From positions 1 through 18,119 of the forward strand of contig JALLBK010000206.1 in assembly GCA_036940085.1 (NCBI GenBank): a stretch of DNA of 18,119 nt, given 5' to 3'. A program made the position numbers and the translations under genes. This stretch comes from Discostella pseudostelligera (Eukaryota > Bacillariophyta > Thalassiosirophyceae > Thalassiosirales > Thalassiosiraceae). The notes below the pieces were generated by a model. That model was not told the origin of the DNA, made no database searches, and worked only from the letters and a program-made list of their open reading frames with translations. This document shows, piece by piece, positions 8,739 to 17,520 of this stretch. Positions within the stretch are counted from its first letter, which is position 1. Each line of letters starts with the position of its first letter.

Positions 8739-10996
8739 ATGATTGCCTCGATCATCGCTTCAGTAACTACCATCGCAATTGATTGGTTTAGAGCAGTAGG
8801 CGAAGGCATGGCTAGGAGAATGAGAGGCTACAACGACAATGATGAGGAAGCGCCGCCGCTATCGCCGCCTCCATTATTTGTCCCCCCAAAAGAAATTTCT
8901 TTCCGAAGCAGCAGCGGCAGTGATAATGACACCCTACCCTCCGAGTTGTCAACCTTAATTTGCCATCCTCCTCCCAATTGTAACAACTTCGACTCCAATC
9001 ATTCATTCACTACCAATTCAATGGCTTCATCGCGCAGGGCATTTCGAACAGCGGCGCTGCTATGTGCACTATCCCTGGGAATACTCTACTTCTCCAACTC
9101 TCGATACATGAAAATGATGGCATCCATATCAGAAGAGGCCGAGGCTTCTGCTGCAGGTGGAGAAACAATCTCGCACATTCCCTCTTCTATCGACTGGGGA
9201 TGGAGGAGTCGTCGTACAAAGAAGAAGAAGACGAAGGCATCTAAAAAAGACAAAGCAAAAAAATCCGACGATAATGATGATGTCGAGGATGATGAAGAGC
9301 TTGTCGCGCAAACACCCGAAGAAACAGATCCTGAAGAGGAGCTTGAAAAAATTGTCGAGGTAGATGACACAAATGCTCGTGAACTGGTCATCCCGTCAGC
9401 CTACAAACGATGTCCCTACGTAATTGACATCTTCAAACTCGAAAATCACGGTATTACCGATAATGAATTTCTACACGCGAAATATCTTACACAATCTACC
9501 GACATGAATGTCTTTTACCGCGCAACATGTCTACTATTCTGGAAAGACTTTGCCGCTGGTCATTGGGGTCGCGAACAAGGTCGTAGCATCAATTTGGATG
9601 ATATGGTATTATTAGAAAAGGCCAAGTATGAAGATGGAACGTTCATGTCGCCAATGAGTACATGGACATGGATTACGGGTGATCAGCATTTGTCGAATTT
9701 CGGTGCATGGAAAAATCGAGGGGAGGAGGTGGTGTATTCGGTAAATGATTTTGATCAAGCGGCAATATACGATTTTCATTTGGATGTATTGCGGATTGCA
9801 GTGTCGATTTGCAATCATGGGTTTACCAATAGATTAAGCCATTCGGAGGTATTGGAGGCATTGGAGGCATTCACATATACCTATGTCAAAACGGTTGTTG
9901 ATTATGTTGGAGGAGATAGGGAATTATTGTATGAATTGACCCCAATAACATCGACGGGATACCTACGTGACTTTTTATGGGATGTACTCGAGGAGAGTGC
10001 ACAAGTGAAACAATTGCAAAAGTTTACCGAAGTGGGAATTGATGGCATACGGCGATTTATTCGGAATGCCGACACGAAGTTACAAGACGTATCACCCAAT
10101 ATTGATTTAAAGATACGATTGGAGATGAATTCAACACGATATGGTGCATCGATGATGAAGATGGGATGGAAAGTTCGTGGATGGGATGATGATTTCTACA
10201 CAGTGTTGGATGTAGTCCGACGTGTTGGCTCTGGAATCGGTTCCTTCGGCGTTGATCGGTACTATGTGTTGCTAAAGGGTCATGATATGTCATTAGAGGA
10301 AGATCGAGCGAATGTACGAGCATCCGTGATATTGGATGTAAAGCTCGAGCCAGAGTCGGCGGTATCAAAGATACTAGATGAAGTAGATCCACAACTCAAG
10401 GCATGGTATGGAGATATCTTTCAAAGCGAGGCCGATCGTGCAGCCCAGGCGCAACGTCGTCTCACATCGTATACGGATCCATATGTTGGTTTTGTTGAAA
10501 TTGATGGGAAGAATTTTATCGTTCGTCAGAGATCTCCGTACAAGTCAACATTTGACTTGGAGAAGTTGACGGATCCACGAGCATTCAGTGAGTTTATGGA
10601 GCAAATTGCGACAGCCACTGCCACGGCGGTAAGTTAATCATTTTGAGTGTATGCAATACAAACGACTCAGCAACAACATGATCGGTGCATCGTTAACTTC
10701 TTTTGTCGAATGATAGCACGCAAGAGGGACAGTTGCAAAATCACCTGGACAGTTTAAACATGTGATTAAATTACTATTGGCAGGCGATCGCAACAGGAGG
10801 CGTTGGAGCCAGGTGAGTGAAATTACTTCTGTTTGCCATACCTCTCTATTTTTATTCCGACTCACACCACATAAAAAATCCCACGACATCTCTTCGTACA
10901 TAGTTGGTTGCAAACATTGCACTCAATTACAGAGATCAAGTAAGCCTTGACTTTGATTGTTTCAAGGAATATATCTCGACATCCTTTCCGAAGTAG
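8739..10996 (+). CDS. Membrane-anchored DUF2252 family protein, three exons
   Basis: Exons are 8739-10628, 10717-10812 and 10904-10996, with introns of 88 and 91 nt, all junctions in phase 0; the product is 692 aa. The second and third exons supply the C-terminal family signatures HARG and ALNYRDQVSLDF, which supports this gene model. A hydrophobic segment at about 102-119 is a likely signal anchor, followed by a Lys-rich stretch (159-175) and an acidic one. The DUF2252 domain runs from about 224 to the end, with GDQHLSNFG at 314-322, NDFDQA at 336-341 and VGSGIGSFGVDRYYVL at about 496-511. These resemble the nucleotide-binding and catalytic motifs of kinase-like folds; bacterial members are described as kinase-like but the function is uncertain. 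The first in-frame ATG is 8739; ATGs at 8808 and 9021 are alternatives, the last beginning seven residues before the anchor. Confidence 0.82.
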
Positions 10997-11120
10997 ATCT
11001 TTTTTGAGCCATTTATGTTATCATAATAATAATAATACTTAGATGTCCATTACAATATGTACCAAAGCTTGCAAGTCCATCCCAACTCCCAACCAGCAAC
11101 CAGCAGGCTCGTGAAACCTA

Positions 11121-11226
11121 CACGTGGAAGGTTCCTGGATCCCACGTTGCCAGATTGGTATTTGGCGGGAACTGAAAGATCTGGGGGGAACTTCTCCAGA
11201 GAAATTATTGGCGAAAGATTTGGCGG
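11121..11226. promoter_or_regulatory. CACGTG element and E2F-like sites upstream of the gene at 11297
   Basis: CACGTGGAA lies at 11121-11129, TTTGGCGGGAA at 11161-11171, TTGGCGAAA at 11208-11216 and TTTGGCGG at 11219-11226. The 11-mer ACTGAAAGATC at 11171-11181 abuts the first E2F-like site and recurs exactly at 14876-14886 in the divergent region of genes 7 and 8. Confidence 0.5.
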
Positions 11227-11230
11227 CTCC

Positions 11231-11263
11231 AAATCCAAACTAAATCCAAAGTAAATCCAAAGT
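11231..11263. repeat. Three tandem copies of an 11-nt AAATCCAAAGT unit
   Basis: The copies are AAATCCAAACT at 11231-11241 and AAATCCAAAGT at 11242-11252 and 11253-11263. The period of 11 nt is close to one turn of the helix. The array ends about 33 bp before the start codon at 11297 and directly follows the last E2F-like site. Confidence 0.9.
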
Positions 11264-11296
11264 CCATCTCAACGATGACGATAGCGATGGACGACG

Positions 11297-12766
11297 ATGA
11301 TATCCTCGGAATTGCTCCTACGATACTTCTCCATAGCCCAACGACAGCTACAGCTCCTATCAACATTCGATGACCTAAATGACTACACATTAGTTGGGGT
11401 GTCATCACAGCCGTTGGATTCATTATTGTCCCGGCATCGACTACGCATTGTGGAGGCGCAGTTGGCCTCGTTGGACGAGGCATTATCGGAATGGGAACAA
11501 GTTCATGTTGACAATGACGGTGGGGTTGCGGTCAGTCACAATTCTATGAGAGAAGTTCTACAACAACTTGGTAATGGGGATTATTCAGGCGTTTCATTTC
11601 CTGGTGCAAATCATCATTATCACAAAGATGTCACTACTGTGCCGGCTGTGTCGGCAGATGGTCTACGCAGTCGTTCATCAAAAGTCGGCAACACCAGCGA
11701 CTATAGCCCGCGACCGAGTACTACTTGTGAGGTCATCGAGGATACAAGTGACAACGAACGAAGGATACAGGATCTTCTCGCTCAGGCAGTGGAACAGACG
11801 AACGAATTGGCACGTCGAGCGTTCGCTCGATCTGTCCTAATTGTTGAATGGCGAAATTATCACAATAGCAACAACGAGGAGAAACATATACCACAATCTG
11901 AAAGAGAATTACGAGGTATCAACGATGGAAAGATAGATGACGCATCTATACTAGAATATTTCGGTATGATGATGGCAGCAGTGCAACTTTCTGAGGTACA
12001 AACATTTCTTCGTATTGGTACCACGGACTTTCTTCGTTCCACCCACATGGATAGTGCATCGATGGATGGGTTCTACGGCAGCTCTGTGGATGATCGTCTG
12101 CTTCACATCCAAAGATTATATTGGCGTGCTCTTGGCTGGGATCCAGATTATGCCATTGACCAACTGAAACGACTTGTTTCATTTGGATGCACTGCATGTT
12201 ATACGAATGCGGAACACCCAGCGAATGCCAAGGTATTGGAGACTTTGGAAATTTATGCTTTGGCTATGATTGAAGCAGTCACTAATGCGTCAATGACTAA
12301 TATTGGAAGTGAAGACTATCCGAACGGAATGAATGATGACGGTACCACACGAGTAGTAAGTGTATCCTACTCCGAGAAAGTCATTAACCTTCCACACGAT
12401 GCTCACGACAGTGATGGTGGACACAACTCAAGCTGTACAAACCATGCCTCCCTCTCAGCACCAACCAGCAATACCATAAACGAACATTCCTCCTCTCAAC
12501 AACGATCGGAATTGAATGCTGCCAAGGCCACATCGGCATTGCAACAACAAATATGGGATGAATTCCAATTACTGGATCCGGCCGAACAAATGGAAACCGT
12601 CGAGGCGGCAAAGAATGCACATGTGGAGTTCTTGGAAAAGGTGGCAAATACACCACCGGGTCCGGAACGGATTTTTTTGATACAACAGATGGATGATGCT
12701 ATGCAAAAATTGCTCATGATATACAAATTATGGTCTAGTCATATTGCTGCTGTAGACAATCCGTAG
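11297..12766 (+). CDS. Unrecognised helical protein, possibly lineage-specific
   Basis: This is a single reading frame of 489 aa that I do not recognise. Residues 1-75 are predicted helical (MISSELLLRYFSIAQRQ and onwards). A charged coiled-coil-like helix lies at about 150-180 (NERRIQDLLAQAVEQTNELA). A more ordered part at about 255-345 includes DRLLHIQRLYWRALGWDPDY and two Cys in FGCTAC. A Ser/Asn-rich linker follows at about 350-405, and a C-terminal helical region at 410-489 contains DPAEQMETVEAAKNAHVEF. There is no signal peptide or membrane segment. An upstream ATG at 11275 in another frame overlaps the start and ends at 11373. The gene is convergent with the next one; only 77 bp separate the stop codons. 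Confidence 0.7.
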   Translation: MISSELLLRYFSIAQRQLQLLSTFDDLNDYTLVGVSSQPLDSLLSRHRLRIVEAQLASLDEALSEWEQVHVDNDGGVAVSHNSMREVLQQLGNGDYSGVSFPGANHHYHKDVTTVPAVSADGLRSRSSKVGNTSDYSPRPSTTCEVIEDTSDNERRIQDLLAQAVEQTNELARRAFARSVLIVEWRNYHNSNNEEKHIPQSERELRGINDGKIDDASILEYFGMMMAAVQLSEVQTFLRIGTTDFLRSTHMDSASMDGFYGSSVDDRLLHIQRLYWRALGWDPDYAIDQLKRLVSFGCTACYTNAEHPANAKVLETLEIYALAMIEAVTNASMTNIGSEDYPNGMNDDGTTRVVSVSYSEKVINLPHDAHDSDGGHNSSCTNHASLSAPTSNTINEHSSSQQRSELNAAKATSALQQQIWDEFQLLDPAEQMETVEAAKNAHVEFLEKVANTPPGPERIFLIQQMDDAMQKLLMIYKLWSSHIAAVDNP

Positions 12767-12843
12767 ACTCGTTCATGTTGCAGATCATAATAACGATCTT
12801 CCATTAGAATATGAGTACATGAGTAAATGGATTTGCATTACAA

Positions 12844-14667
12844 TTACGAGTTTGGGTCCATGATCATGGAGAATGGGCAGTATGATTTGTTTCCTGCTGA
12901 TGATGGTATTGTCGATTTTCTACTACCGGAAGCTGCAGTAGTCACCCTTTGCTTATGAGACTTCTCCCAGAGAAGCAGAAACTTCTTCTCCAAATGTCCA
13001 TGTCGGACGATTGCACGACGACGAAACCACGAACATTTCATTGTCAAAAGAGTGTACGCCCGGAGCAACAGCAGGAAGGAATACACCACAAATTTCAATC
13101 CAATGTGAACGATAATGTTGGAGAGAGATTCCAGACTCCACCCCTTCCACTGCATGCATGATTTTGGTATGCCCAACTCATCCGATAATGGTTCACTCAG
13201 TAGTTTTCTACAAACTTCCGACCTGAACACGTAGGAACTTCTCAAGTTGAGTAAATGCGCCACGAGTTCACGTGAACTTTGATTAGGATGTAACAGGTGG
13301 AGAATCATGCTCTCGAGGGTGGCATAGGAATGGAGTATTGAGTCATTGTTGTGACCTGCCGAACCCAAATCCAAATTGGAGGCACATTGGACATCGGATA
13401 TAGTTTGCTTCCTTGGTCCACACGGATCGACGGGAGGCAAGCGTTCGCTTTCAGAAGAATTGGAAGACCTAATAGGTCGACCATTCTGACTAATACTCTC
13501 AGGAGTATCGACACCAAGCAACCACCCTAGGTATCGCCACAGCGCCAAATAATCTTGTTGCTCCGACTCACATAATGGTTGACCCGATATAATCTCAATC
13601 CCAACCAGAACATTCACACTAAACGCAAGCAGAGTGGCCGCCATATCTTCCTGATTTATGGGTATGCCATTTTTGTCAATGTCCCAACGCTTCTTGGATT
13701 TGAGCAACGACCGTCTCACCTTGGCATGCAGGACTCGAACACGCAATGCAGCCTCCCAACCGGACCCACCCGGTCGAAGAGATGCTGCAGGTGGTGCATG
13801 TACTGTGTCGGTGGACTCCTGCGGGGCAAAACAGCATGCGAGGAACCCTCCAGTATCGAACAGACGTTCCTCGGCCAATTTGCGATCACGCTTCATTGCT
13901 TTCACACTCCGAACTGAATTCTCATGCCCTGTCGCAGTCGATGAAGTCATGTGACTTGGCACCAGATATCGAGATGCACGCAACACTTCCACAATTGGCG
14001 GTATCGAGAATCCACCCACCAAGGATCTATAAAATAATGCACATCCTGCCACTGGCAAGTAGGCCAAGAATACATCTACCCCCCGTTGGAGTTGTTCACA
14101 ATCTACCCATGGTGGTGGATATTCATAATAGTGTTTGTAGAATCGAACAACTGGACAATCATCTTCACAATTATTTTGATATTGTCGTGATGCGTAAGCG
14201 ATTACGTCATCGAATGCCCCACATCCACAAATTTCATCTTCATCAGAGTTGTTCGTTTTGTTCATTGAGAGATACTGCAATAACGCATCCATTTCTGGAT
14301 CGCCAATTCTTCTATACGGTTCGAGTTCCATTGTAGTGTAATGAAATTGCCCTGGTAGGAAGCAAACATCGATGCCAAAATGCGGAATTGATGATTCATT
14401 GTTCAATACTGCCCGCATTTGTCGATTTCGCCACGATGTCGATTGTAAATTAGCTGAGTCGAATTGCAGAAAATTCCGTAATGAAATTGATGTGCTAATT
14501 GAATCAATCAATTCGTTGCCATCGACATCTTCATGTTGTTTGTTGGGAGACCCACCAGACGAGGACGACGAGGAGTCGAGGGATGCAGTGGAGATCACAC
14601 TGGAACATCGTTTTGGTAGTGGCACCGACGTGCTGTTTCGGCCACGCCATCGAATCGACAGTGACAT
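12844..14667 (-). CDS. mpaB / rubber-oxygenase catalytic family protein (DUF2236)
   Basis: This is a single-exon protein of 607 aa from the first in-frame ATG, at 14667; the frame is open upstream but without an ATG. The N-terminus (MSLSIRWRGRNSTSVPLPKR) is basic and hydroxylated, suggesting mitochondrial import, and is followed by a poly-Ser stretch. The catalytic domain covers about 85-400. Diagnostic blocks are RVRVLHAKVRR (309-319), with His314 at the position of the family's haem-ligand histidine, GIPINQEDMAATLLAFS (334-350) and WRYLGWLLGVDTPE (377-390). The family includes the haem-b latex-clearing protein Lcp of bacteria and fungal ER-bound oxygenases that cleave isoprenoid chains. The natural substrate in an alga is unknown; an isoprenoid or polyunsaturated lipid is conceivable. 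A hydrophobic segment near 530-555 (residues VHIGLKFVVYSFLLLLRAYT) may anchor it in a membrane. Confidence 0.82.
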   Translation of the reverse strand: MSLSIRWRGRNSTSVPLPKRCSSVISTASLDSSSSSSGGSPNKQHEDVDGNELIDSISTSISLRNFLQFDSANLQSTSWRNRQMRAVLNNESSIPHFGIDVCFLPGQFHYTTMELEPYRRIGDPEMDALLQYLSMNKTNNSDEDEICGCGAFDDVIAYASRQYQNNCEDDCPVVRFYKHYYEYPPPWVDCEQLQRGVDVFLAYLPVAGCALFYRSLVGGFSIPPIVEVLRASRYLVPSHMTSSTATGHENSVRSVKAMKRDRKLAEERLFDTGGFLACCFAPQESTDTVHAPPAASLRPGGSGWEAALRVRVLHAKVRRSLLKSKKRWDIDKNGIPINQEDMAATLLAFSVNVLVGIEIISGQPLCESEQQDYLALWRYLGWLLGVDTPESISQNGRPIRSSNSSESERLPPVDPCGPRKQTISDVQCASNLDLGSAGHNNDSILHSYATLESMILHLLHPNQSSRELVAHLLNLRSSYVFRSEVCRKLLSEPLSDELGIPKSCMQWKGWSLESLSNIIVHIGLKFVVYSFLLLLRAYTLLTMKCSWFRRRAIVRHGHLEKKFLLLWEKSHKQRVTTAASGSRKSTIPSSAGNKSYCPFSMIMDPNS

Positions 14668-14832
14668 TATAATGCTGTTATTGTAGCTACAAATATGAGA
14701 AATAGTAGTTTGAGGTGGTTTGAGGTACTCATAGAGATACCTCAATCGGCTATGACGGATCTTGTGGCCATGGTCGTCGTTCGTCGTCGGCGTCGGCGGG
14801 CGGTGGCGCGCGGGCGGCAGAGAACAGGTGAA

Positions 14833-14936
14833 ATGGCGGGAACTATGATGTCAGAGTGATGTCTTATGCCACGTCACTGAAAGATCCGTCAGATTTGGCG
14901 ATAATAGCCACAGACCTATTGTAGGAAAATTCGCCA
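14833..14936. promoter_or_regulatory. E2F-like sites and ACGT element in the divergent promoter of genes 7 and 8
   Basis: ATGGCGGGAA lies at 14833-14842, GCCACGTCAC at 14868-14877, ATTTGGCGATA at 14893-14903 and AAATTCGCCAA at 14927-14937. The 11-mer ACTGAAAGATC at 14876-14886 is identical to one at 11171-11181, where it also sits beside a GGCGGGAA site. The region may serve both the mpaB-like gene (minus) and the formate-THF ligase gene (plus). Confidence 0.5.
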
Positions 14937-14974
14937 ATGAAGTTGCACCTGGATCTTTCTCCACCTCACGTGCT

Positions 14975-14992
14975 GCATGCATGCATGCATGC
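14975..14992. repeat. GCAT x4.5 self-complementary repeat
   Basis: Eighteen bases of alternating purine and pyrimidine (GCAT units) form a perfect palindrome. Such a sequence can extrude as a small hairpin or adopt Z-form, and contains CATGCATG, the RY element bound by B3 factors in plants. A role here is not shown. Confidence 0.85.
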
Positions 14993-15136
14993 GAAGCGAT
15001 AGGAGTGCGAATATGAGATGTCATGAGATGTTGTGCAGTTCGCAACCATGACGATGGTAAACCTCGCATCTCGTATGGTAGGCACCAGATAATACCTCAC
15101 CAGTAGCAGCAAACATCAACGATAGCAACAGCAGCA

Positions 15137-17520
15137 ATGGATCCCAGTGGCGAAGAACCGATACGCGGCGAAAGCAGTGATTCAGTGGGTCCAACGTCGT
15201 CAGACCCCAGCGGCGAAGCACCGATGCGTCATGACACCTCGGGAGTGGAAGGTGCCGACGACGCCACTGCCACCAACCAGAACGGTCATCCCAAATTACA
15301 GCCCAAAACACCAGTCCCCAGTGATATTCAAATCAGCCAAGACCTCGTACGTGAGGTAGGTCTTCTCCCCATCGAACAAGTAGCCCTCGAGGCAGGCATT
15401 CTCCCCTCCGAAGTCATACCCTGGGGTATTGCCAAAGCCAAAGTCCAACTAAACTCGACATTGCAACGTCTCTCCGACACACCTGATGGGAATTACATTG
15501 TTTGCACTGGAATCAATCCTACCCCCCTTGGAGAAGGAAAATCTACTACCACGATTGGATTAGCACAGGCATTGGGTGCCATCTTGGGCAAGAAATGCTT
15601 TGCTTGTATCCGCCAGCCTAGTCAAGGACCTACCTTTGGTATCAAGGGTGGTGCCGCCGGGGGTGGGTATGCTCAAGTGGTACCCATGGAGGAATTTAAT
15701 TTACATCTAACCGGAGATATTCATGCCATTACTGCCGCGAATAATCTCCTTGCTGCGGCGATTGACACACGCATGTTCCATGAAGATTCTCAATCCGATC
15801 AGGCATTGTACAAACGTCTATGCTTGGGCGAGGGAGGAAACAAAGCCAAACCCTTTTCTCCCATTATGAAAAAACGACTTGTGAAATTGGGAATTGATCC
15901 AAATAAATCTCCCGAGAAATTAACTTCCGAGGAACGATCAGCATTTGCTCGATTGGACTTTAATAAGAGTACCATTACATGGCAACGTGTATTGGACACC
16001 TGTGATCGACATTTGCGTAAGATTGTCATTGGTATGGGTGTCAATGAAACTATTCAACGTCGTGGCACAACCAAGGGTGTGGATCCACGTGAGCAACACT
16101 CCCGAGAGACTGGATTTGACATTACCGTGGCTTCGGAAATCATGGCGGTATTGTCGTTGGCAAAAGATTTACCAGATTTACGTGATAAGCTTGGGAATAT
16201 GGTTGTGGGATACTCGAATTCGGGAATGCCAATTACTGCTGATGATTTGGGTTGTGGTGGTGCCTTGACGGTATTGATGAAAGATGCGATATTGCCTACG
16301 TTGATGCAAACTGTGGAACGTACACCGGTGTTGGTGCATGCCGGCCGTAAGTGATAAGTGGTGTAGGTTGATCTCTCAACATCATGTTCATTGTTCATGC
16401 TGGTGCTGATACTCTCTTCAATTAATAGCTTTTGCGAACATCGCGATCGGAAACTCAAGTATTGTTGCTGATCGGCTGGCATTGAAGTTGGTCGGTAAGG
16501 ATGGATACGTTGTTACCGAAGCTGGATTTGGGGCCGACATCGGTATGGAAAAATTCTTCAACATCAAGTGTCGTGAGTCTGGTCTGAAGCCCAAGTGTGC
16601 AGTCATTGTGGCGACGGTCCGCGCATTAAAAATGCATGGTGGTGGACCTCCTGTATCGGCTGGGAAGCCCCTGGCGAAAGAGTACACGGAAGAGAATATT
16701 CCATTGGTGTGTGCTGGATGTTGCAATCTCGTGAAGCACATTGAAAATGCCAAAAAGTTTGGTGTGGAAGTCGTCGTTGCAATCAACCAGTTCAAAACCG
16801 ACACTGAAGCAGAGATGGATGCAGTCCGTCAGGCCTGTTTGGCAGCGGGTGCATTTGATGCTGTAGTTTCCAACCACTGGGCTGAGGGTGGAAAGGGCGC
16901 CGAGGCATTGGGACGTGCAGTAGTGGCGGCGTGTGAGGCAAGCAATGTTGAGAACTTCAAATTTCTCTATGATTTGGATCTGCCGATTCGTACCAAAGTC
17001 GAGACAATTAGCAAAGAGATCTATGGTGCTGATGGAGTTGACTTTTCTGAGTTGGCAGAGCGACAAATGGAGCAGTATGAACGTAGTGGTTTTGGAAATT
17101 TGCCACGTGAGTTATTCTCGTTCTTATCATTTCTTTCTTGTTGGGAGCACTGATGCTAATCACTTGATGTCTTCGATGCACGCACTTCAGTTTGCATTGC
17201 AAAAACGCAGTACTCATTCAGCTGCGATGCCAGTGCCAAGGGCGTGCCAACTGGGTTTCGGATTTTTGTGCGAGAGATTCGTAGCTGTGTCGGTGCTGGA
17301 TTTCTCTACCCCATCTGTGAGTATTTAGTATTGAGCGCAATTGAACGTTGTTGTCCTTCAATAGCTGTGGTATGCTCACCGTGCACGTCTCTCGCGTGAT
17401 GTGAATAATCTCTATCATGAAGGTGGTGACATCATGACCATTCCTGGTCTCCCTACAAGGCCTGGGTTTTATGACGTTGATATTGACGTGGAAACTGGGC
17501 AAGTCATTGGATTGTTTTAG
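15137..17520 (+). CDS. Formate--tetrahydrofolate ligase (10-formyl-THF synthetase), monofunctional, four exons
   Basis: Exons are 15137-16346, 16429-17106, 17191-17316 and 17423-17520, with introns of 82, 84 and 106 nt; phases agree at every junction and the product is 703 aa. The enzyme makes 10-formyl-THF from formate, ATP and THF. The family runs from about residue 60 to the end: the P-loop [11 protein letters not shown] at 129-139, [20 protein letters not shown] at 161-180, [13 protein letters not shown] at 186-198, then across the first intron VHAGPFANIA, and the C-terminal [15 protein letters not shown]. There is no dehydrogenase/cyclohydrolase domain, so it resembles the plant and bacterial form rather than the trifunctional animal enzyme. 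Residues 1-57 are an acidic hydrophilic extension with an internal duplication and no targeting character, so cytosolic location is likely. The ATG context is AGCAATGG, favourable. The product feeds purine synthesis, where gene 2 acts. Confidence 0.95.
15140..15228 (+). repeat. Internal duplication in the formate-THF ligase N-terminal extension
   Basis: Copy 1 at 15140-15165 encodes DPSGEEPIR and copy 2 at 15203-15228 encodes DPSGEAPMR, starting 63 nt apart. The 26-nt copies match at 22 positions and all four differences leave an open frame, two being silent. This indicates a duplication of a whole number of codons after the core gene was formed. Confidence 0.75.

Larger units (their letters stand above)
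10997..11296. other. Short intergenic region with promoter of the gene at 11297
   Basis: The first part is presumably the 3' UTR of the DUF2252 gene and includes a run of TAA/AAT triplets near 11023-11036. The second part carries CACGTGGAA at 11121-11129, E2F-like sites from 11161 to 11226, and an 11-nt tandem repeat at 11231-11263. No gene is supported. Confidence 0.6.
14668..15136. other. Divergent upstream region of the mpaB-like and formate-THF ligase genes
   Basis: No gene is supported in these 469 bp. The stretch near 14778-14818 is very GC-rich, with GGCGG and GCGCGC runs. E2F-like sites and an ACGTCA element lie at 14833-14936, and a GCAT repeat at 14975-14992. A minus-strand frame of about 72 codons within 14851-15069 has no family features and spans these sites, so it is not called. 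Confidence 0.6.

Noticed and set aside
9086..9391. Ser-rich minus-strand frame of about 100 codons inside the DUF2252 gene
   Set aside because: It is the antisense shadow of the Lys/Asp/Glu-rich linker of the DUF2252 protein, whose frame is supported by family motifs and splicing.
13746..14336. Long plus-strand frame of about 196 codons across the mpaB-like gene
   Set aside because: It is antisense to a well-supported coding domain and shows His/Pro-rich shadow composition with no recognisable motifs.
14668..14745. Upstream continuation of the mpaB-like frame to 14745
   Set aside because: The codon at 14745 is TTG, and the first ATG at 14667 begins a good mitochondrial-type presequence.
14851..15069. 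Minus-strand frame of 72 codons in the divergent promoter
   Set aside because: It has no family features, spans regulatory motifs and the GCAT repeat, and has unusual composition.
16054..17066. Minus-strand frames opposite the formate-THF ligase exons
   Set aside because: They are shadows of a highly conserved enzyme on the plus strand.
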